64,000 nucleotides of DNA from Hofstenia miamia (Eukaryota > Xenacoelomorpha > Acoela > Hofsteniidae), in the NCBI GenBank assembly GCA_900660155.1, contig CABFPE010000177.1, positions 275,457-339,456 on the forward strand. The letters run 5' to 3'. The notes beneath the pieces are model-generated. The model saw nothing but the letters and a program-made list of their open reading frames with translations, was not told the DNA's origin and made no database searches. Shown here in pieces: positions 50,901 through 59,800 of this stretch; the first letter of the stretch is position 1; each line of letters opens with the position of its first letter. The position numbers were made by a program, and so were the translations under genes.

Positions 50901-53780
50901 GAAAATATAACTATTGATAATATAAACCTTCACACTTATTATGTACACGTCAGACACATACATATGCATATTGCATGTTTTAAATGTGTGTTCACTGTTT
51001 AGATTGTTGATTTAAATTACTTGATTACATAAAGAAGCATTTCTCTTGGATTCAAAATTTGCTAAGTACCTTATTGTGTTTTTGGTTATCTACATCTACA
51101 ATGAATATTTGTTGATCAATTTGTATTGATATCGAACATCTTTTAGCATTTTATAAAGTTCTATAAAGAAAAACTTTGTAATATTATAAATACGTCATCA
51201 AAATATGGAAGCTGACATTGTGGCATTGAGCCTATCAAAATTAATGTTCACTACATATGCTGTGAAGTGTTGATCTCATCCGCCTCAATCTATAGATGGC
51301 ACAACTAAAAATGAATTCAAGATAGAACAATTATGCGTTATGAGTAATGTTTCACTGAGAAACTACAATATAAGAATGATTTAGAAGCATGTATATATTG
51401 AAATAAATATAACTAGTCTGTTCTTCACAAATGGAAATGAATTGACTCATAAATTGCACTAAAATGTTGGAAGAGAAAAAATGCCTAGACGATATTTGTC
51501 GAATACGCCTTTTTATTAAGCGATTGTAGTTATCAAAATCTATTAAATGGCATTTTATAATTGCATAAACCAATAACAATTAATAGATGTCATTATTGTT
51601 ATTAGCAAAGTATAAAATATAAATAGCGCATTAGACTGCTGGGGAAGAAATTAACTTTGATAGGCTGCATCAGCGAAGCAGAATAAATAAGAAATTCGAA
51701 CGCGTGTATATTTTAGATGAATTTTATTTAAATTTAGAGATGTGGATTGCTACGATTGGTCAACTTTCAGTATGACAAAATCCAAATGACTTTCAAGTAA
51801 AAAATATTCAAAAAATTGCTTAAGTATAAAAAGATGTGCATATATATTGGTTGACAACAAAACATGCGTTGGTAACTTAATTGTCATGTTTGGAGGGTTC
51901 GTCGGGTTGATTCTCAGTGTCAAATTGACAATTTGTCAGTTGAAATACTTCCAGCTTTGACATAAGAAATTTCCAAGTACACAAACCATCTACTGTAGAT
52001 ATTCTCAATTTCAGTTCTGTAAAACTAGAAGGAATTTTTTAATGATTTTGGTTATAGAAACAACGGTAAATTAGTATTAATTCATATCAACAGGGAATAC
52101 CTATCAATATAATTTGATTTAGATTATTTTAAAAATTTAATCTCTCCAGCAAAACAGACAAATTCTGGGTGGATGATTCACTAGACTGCAGATGGCAGCA
52201 AAGCGTGAAGTGGATTTGAGATTGAGGCGAAAGATAATGAAGTTCATTACCCGCGAGACATCGCTATCTAATCAAATTTGATTGAGATGTGTAAGGAAAA
52301 AACTAATTCTTTGTACCTCTAGACTAAAAACATTCAATTGAGAAATTTCACTACTTGATAATGACCCAAAATAAGTCAAGTTTATTGACAGTAAAACCGA
52401 AATTAGTGACCTAAGCATGACTGAGTAGCGGTTGCATGAAACTTAATATAGTACTTACTACGCGCCATTGATTACTGGAGTAGCTTTGTGGAGGCAAACT
52501 CTTTGCAATTTAGTAATAAGGAAATTGAAGAGTCTTATTATTATATATGCTGTTAGAAATTATTTTTCTGCAGTAATCTATAATAGAAAATGAATGGATT
52601 GAAGTACTGTTAATCAAGAAATCTTACACAATATATCCTGGACCAGGTGCAATAATACTACAAGTCAATTTTTCAAAAAAATCCTAAATTTTTAGATTTG
52701 ATGACGTCATCAAAATGATGATGGCATCACATTTCTAAGCATTCCAAACGGGTATTGCTCATGGAAAGAATATTCTTGCAAAGTTTTGTTTTAAATTCAT
52801 AATCCAGTCCAGGCCGAATAGGATTAAAGAATAATACTCCTTCAAAAGAAAATGGTAAAATTAAACAATGAATTTAGTTTAAATGTTTTTTGTAATTCTT
52901 TGTTATACATACAGCTGTATTAGAGTTGAAAGTATAGTGTGAATAATAGCATATTACTTTAGAAACAACTTCTGAAAGCACAAAGTGCGCTAAAGTGTTG
53001 TTAAACAAGAAATTATTAATTTACAAGCGCGCTCAGGGCAACAGCGTTGACTTGAAAGTGAATTTATTTGTCAAATTTGCGAAATCGATTATTTTAAAAA
53101 TCTATGTCATTAGCCAAATAAAAAATTAACACGTCAGTGTGTCAATCAGATCAAATCAATAACCACCTAGAGGCTAAACTGAATGGAAAACTGCAATGAT
53201 TCAACGAAAAATCTCAAACCCCTAATTATAATGTCAAATCAAATTAGAAATTTATATCATTTATTCTCATTTAGGTCATATCTCCTTACTTTATGATGAG
53301 GAAATTCCAAGCAGGAACCCCAATACAAATTCGAAACTAGAAAATTAATTTCGACAAATTGAATGCGTATTTTTTACAAAATAGGTTTCTTGCTTTAGTG
53401 GAGCACTAATTGGTTATTATCCCATATTGCAATTACGGTAATTACTTGCGATTTTATAATTGTAACTTTTAAAGATTTGTTTCTGCTTTTGACAACCGGT
53501 ATGATAAAGTTCAATATAACAACCATTATATTGCGTTTATATATTTTTAGGCAGTGTTACACATCTACACCAATTCTTAATCATTAAGATAACAAAAATT
53601 GCATAATTAAACGATTAAAAACCCTTTAAAGCCTGTATATTTTGTTAAGTATCAAAGGGGGTAAATGTGCATTGCATTTAATTCCTTACTAATTGACAAG
53701 TAATATAATGAAGAAATTACATGTCACGGCGCAAGAGGGCGCATAGTATTATTAATAGCAATTCATGTTTATATTATATA

Positions 53781-53820
<40 letters not shown>

Positions 53821-56800
53821 CTTTGTGCGTAATTCCATTGTGATTTCATGTTACGTATCGTAAATCAAAAGTTTTGCATGAGTAAAAAATTTTAATTTTG
53901 AAATGAACGCATGAAGAGTTATTTTAAAAAATTGACCTACCAACCAGCAGTTGGATGCACTTACGCTATAGAATTTAACAAAATCCCTTCATTACAGTAC
54001 GCTCCACTGGCGCGGCGCCAGCAAGTTGGAATCACCCTTAAAAATTAACATTTTAGAATGTCAAGATGCAGATTTATTATACCTATATAATGATCGTAGC
54101 AAACTGACTAATGCATTACAGTACCTCAAACACAAAGTTCTATAGCTAACATGTTAATATCTGGCATTGCCACTTTTTTGAATAACAACAAAATATCGAT
54201 TTTTCGCTAGGTGATTCCAACTTGCTGGCGCGTACTGTACACTAATAACATGAACTCTATTTCCTAGCTAAAACGAAAATTGTGTCCATTTGTTAGCAAA
54301 ACGTTAAGTTTTCTTGACTTTTCGTTGCACTTTTAAATTTTTAGATTGAAGGATAAGCAATGCGCTGATAATTCAAAAAATAATGTTATAACCCATTAAA
54401 ATATTTCAGGCGTGAACGTCAAGTGTCCACTTGAAACACGTTTATTCCAAACGAAAAAATAATAAATAAATTTACAAAATAGGTTTTGCTTGGAATTTCT
54501 CAAAAATTAAAAAATTATGTTAGTTCACAATTCCTAATTCAGAAAGGTAGATGATTTTTACTTAATTTTTAAACACACAGTGGTTAAAACGTCTACAAAC
54601 TGAAAGAAAGATAATATAGCTGTTCAAGACTTGTAAATTATTGGGCAAGTGTGTTGCTAATCTAGGTTAAAGAGGCTACATGTTGCAAATCCAGTGCTCA
54701 GACTACAAACCGCTCATTAAAGTAATGTGAAATTTGTACGTGGAGGAGAAAGTTTACGAGTTGTATTCGGTTAAGCATCAATTGATTCACACTTAGAAAA
54801 ACTTAGATAAGCTTACCTTGAAACTACAAAACCGAATTCTGAAAGATCAATATAAGAAAAATGTCGTAGGGTAGAATGAGTTAAAATTATAAATAGTATT
54901 TTTAGAAAAGTTTTGTTCTTCATTTGAATTGTTGAATTTATTGAGCGTAAATTGTAGCAATTCCTTCAACAGTCAACAAATGTAAAATTTTTTAGAAACG
55001 AGTGATGAATAATAAGGTTTGGGAGGTTCCATATTTAAATTCAAGAAAAGAATTCGGTAGACTACATAAACGACTGAGAAACACCAAGTAAATATCACCA
55101 CCCACGATGTAATCTTAATGCAACCGCAAATGACTTTCCGACGAAAATCTTGATGAATGATAAACTTTACAAAAGCCTATTAGGGATAGGGCAGAAAGGG
55201 AAGAAGGTTCTTTTAGTCGACTATAAACCCCAATTCCGTTCTGTAATTTTTCAATTTCTAGTGAAATTGGTGTTTCTTCAAATGTATATTAAAGACTAAA
55301 TCGGATCAAAAGGTGCATGTTCAACCAAATCCACACGCATCTAACCCAAGTACACACAGACTTTGACATGAGAGGAAAATTTTGCCCCAAGCCTGACCCG
55401 GCTAATTTAAATTAATGCGAATTCGACCTCTTTTAGACCCATTTATTATAAAACTTTTCAAAAAGAAGGCTTTTATTAGTCGGTTTGCTCCACCAAAATT
55501 TGGTATGAGATACTTCTAATAAAATCTAAACACTGAAATTGAGGACTCTAAATTAAAAGTTAGAAATGTATATGATATTAATGTAAAATTTCGACAATGT
55601 AATTTTTTTCTTCAAATGAATAATTATAAAAGTCTATCCATTGCGTGTACTGTTACGGAATAGTCAGTTTTTTTAAAATTCAGAACATTTTGTGGGCCCA
55701 TCTTTTTTATTTCTTGGGCCCAAACTCGAAACGACTCATGTCCAACTCTGCGTACACATGCCTGCCGTTTTTGAGAAATCCCTATCCACACCCTCATCCA
55801 ATATTTCGAGTAATTGATGGAAAGTTCCATTGAAAATATTAAAAACAATATTTAAGTAAATACCACATTCACATGCAAAAAATTCTGCGCTTTTTCACAG
55901 TGCAAACAAAATTTGAAAAGTTTTAGGAACTCAACTCACACTCTGAATTTTCGATTTTGGCTACATAATAAAACCCATTGTCATCTTTGGCAGTTCATTC
56001 TTATAACTAGCAAATTAATAACGAATTTCCATGCTCTGTTTTGAATTTGGATTGTTTTGAAATCGCAATGAAAAACGTTTTCACGCACTGTCCGTTGAAA
56101 TATTCGCCCAAAGTGTAAATATTGATGGATCTTATAGGATCAATATGTTGGTTCAGTGTTTGAAGTAGTTCTATCTCAGGTAGTGCCTAGCTTGAAATAC
56201 CTGAAAACACTATGAAATTTTCTAATTTAAGTGATCGAGGAAATTCTAGATAGACTTTCTTTTTATCTTCAGTTCACCAAGAAGCCATGATATAAATGGT
56301 TTGTCAAAAAGGGGTTAAAAAATTTAAATCTCGTTTACACTTAGTAACCATGGTCTAAATCAGTGTGACTCCGACGCCGGTATGCGGTGAATTAGGAGAA
56401 ATTGTCACTTGAATAATTTGTTTTATGTTGATCAGAAAGTCTATATAATAGTTTTTTGGCAACAATGTTCAATCTGCTTTCCCAGTTATGGACTGTTTGG
56501 TGGGCCCATAGAATGTTTGGTTTGCCTATACCACAACTTACCTGTCACATCACAAAGAAACGTTATTTCGTAATTGTCATCCATTTTTCAACAAAGTGAG
56601 TTAGCTGTTAGCCCATATTAGCCTATTATATGACGAAATTTAATTCAGTGACAATTAATAAAAGTGTTTGTGACTTGCTTTTTTGTGTATTTGTTACAAA
56701 AGTAATAATACGCCAAGTGAAGGAAGGTGCTCAGCCGGTACACGGCATAAAAATTTTAGTAGCACTGGTCTAAATATTGTGATGCTAATGTAAAACTATG

Positions 56801-59800
56801 CAGTTTTTCATAAGATCGGAAAAACTTTCGAATACATTAAACTGTTAATAAAAAATATGCACTTACTTGAACTGCGAAGCAATTGTTCATCTATGCTGGG
56901 AGCTGATTTAAAAAGACACTCAAAGTTTCGATCTGATGGCTCCATAAAAACTTTGTTGGAGCACACTAAAAGATGCACAGGTTAATTACATTTACATGGT
57001 TTGCTTATTCAATACGAACAAAGCTTTAAAAATTGATCACTGGTGGCCTCTAATATTTCGTATCGCGATAATAAATAGGAAAATCCTAAAAGTTATTTAA
57101 TGAAATAATATTTCACCTCAATTTATGTTTGCAAATATTGGTAAACTGTTTGAAAAAAAAGTTGAGAATTAGCGCATTTCGCAAAACTCCCGTTACTATA
57201 TGATCATGTATTTTGAACAGATTGTTGGATATGAAATAAATGCATGAGGATGTAGGGTCCTATAAATCGCGTTCGCTACTATAGAGGACAACTTTATTTC
57301 ATGATGTTTTGAAAACGCCTACTATTAAAATAGTGAAAAAAAATTAAATGATATATTGAAGATTCAAAAATAGGTCAAAAAATTTCAAATTTATGTTCAG
57401 TTTAATTTTGATGGGAGGTTCAAATTATATACATTTGTTTGACCCATGTTCGGCCGCTTTCTCGGTTGGGACGTAAATGTTCGGTACATTTACAACTTTG
57501 CCTTCCACTACTGAATTTTTAGGGAAGTCATTCTCAGGACGGATGTTTTTACTTGTGCATTATTCTGCTTTGTAATCTAAACTGGAAATTCAATGTGTTA
57601 ACAATGATCAAGAATATCTATTACACTATAAAATCTGCCAATGTATCTCTGATGTTTTCAATAGGTGCATTATTCCGATTTTACTATGTGCGTGTGAGGC
57701 AATGTTAGTGCTGGACAAGAACGCAAACGAAACTTAATCAAGCTGCTTGTGGTGCTTGACAAATAAGCCGCTATATGATATTGTCAACTTAATACCACTC
57801 GGGATATACCGCCGCCATCAACAATATTATTGCTTATGAAAATGTTATCTTCGTGGGTCGGTCATACTTCCAAGATGCAAAACTCGCTTTATAACTTTTA
57901 CTTGTATTGTATGTCGGTTGAGAGAAGGTGTCTCTGGCAATGTATACTTTTTATTTAATTTAAATAATAAATATTAATTTAAGTTTATAAATTTCGTTAA
58001 AAATTCATCTCTGAGTGTGTGTACGTATATCAGTCTAATGTTCGCCCTAGTCATCAAGTCATCATCAAACATGACCCAATGTGATCAATGTAGGTAAAGG
58101 GTTCGTGCTTAAAAATACTTTTTAAGTTATATCGCACATTAGAACTGATTGACAATTGGCCCCAAGGTTTGAGCTGATCCAAAAAATATATAATTTACTT
58201 ATCAGAAAATTGGTGTTGATAATTTATTGATAGTGAAACCTTATAGAGAAAATCCGCTGTCAGGCATTATAGTTAGCAGGCTCCATGAGCGTAACTTGTC
58301 AAAAACATTAGCATTGCCGAGATAATGCGAATTAGAGGATTGATTTTAAGTGATGCGATCGATATGCATTAATTAAATGAAGCATTGCGTCGTCTGATTA
58401 GCTGGTGAATCAAACGAGGGGTTACATTTTACTAGACGAGAGGCGGAGTTGATTTAAAACAATTATCACTTCACAGAAGTCGTTACACAGCTAAAAATGC
58501 TTTGGCGACGGCTTTGGAATTAAATCGCCAAAACGACTCCAGAAATGTACGTCATTTTGTGAACTAATGGTATACAAATACGCAGCTAGTACTGATACAG
58601 ATAGATTGAGTGGAGGGCGGCCCATCGCGACTCTCGTCAAAATCAAGATGTGATTGCTTACTGCTCTTGTTGGATCGTGTAATGTTAACCTCCAATTAGT
58701 TCGATTTCAATTTGAAGTGGTCTATTTAATTAAAAAAATGCCATCATACTAGAAAAGCATAAACGCCCACGGGTCTAACCGGCTAATTTTGACCGAACGT
58801 CTGGTCAAGATACCCTTAAAGTGAGTTACAGGCCCAAAAATCCAATCCGCTGGGACATTTTATGGTTAAGTCATACGTCCCAATACTTTCTATAAATTTA
58901 AGAAAAGGATAACGAAAAACCAAACAAAGGGTATCGATTTCTACAAGAGGAAACTCATGCTGGACCCACAAATTTATATATTCAGATACCCGCATCCACA
59001 CATAAGTAGGCTAAATTATACATCACGTGATCTAAACCCATTTCGAACGTTGATGAATGCAAATTTTCATCCCCAAACCTTATTTTAAAATCTTCAAAAC
59101 ATTTAGAAAAAAGAACCAAAAAAATTAAACATACAATATGTCTCCAGCTAACTACATGGTATAACTAAGTTAAATATATACAATTATGCAAATCACACCT
59201 CCATGCGGCTCGAGGTAACCCGCGCAAATCATTATGCGGGTATTTAAACGGCAATGTTTTTTAGACTTTTATTATATCTGGTTAAATGACTGACCGACAA
59301 ACAATTTGAGTATTTACCTAAACGGCTCCATCATTGTAATAACAAAAAATCTTAAGAAGAGTTTAAGATAATTAGCAGATTCCAAATTTTGGCGAAATTG
59401 ACACTTGCATTGTTAATGTGATAGAATTACCATTGGTTTGTCCAATTAACATTTTTTACTGTGAATACTTGCTCAAACACCGCAATGCTAAACTAATAAA
59501 TGCGTAAATGATAAGCATATCTATACGTCATTTTTAGAAAGTTGACACGTAATTTTGGACATTAATGCCGTTTAAAAAAGAGGAACAATTCCTTGAGTTT
59601 TTGAAACAAACTGAACAGTTGGTTCGGGATATTAGAAAAGCTCTTAAATGAATCAATATCAGTCGGGAGTTTCAAAATAACCAAGCACTAAGAGGAATAG
59701 AAAAATTCATTTACATTTTTGCAGAGTGGATTTTCTGGTATCATTGCATTATGTAAATGCGTGCGCACAACGGAAAATGCATGATAAATTTTGCAGAGTA

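Noticed and set aside
55624-55848. Minus-strand open frame of 74 residues in the large intron
   Set aside because: It lies mostly within a MITE that occurs elsewhere without the frame, so it is not an Eph exon.
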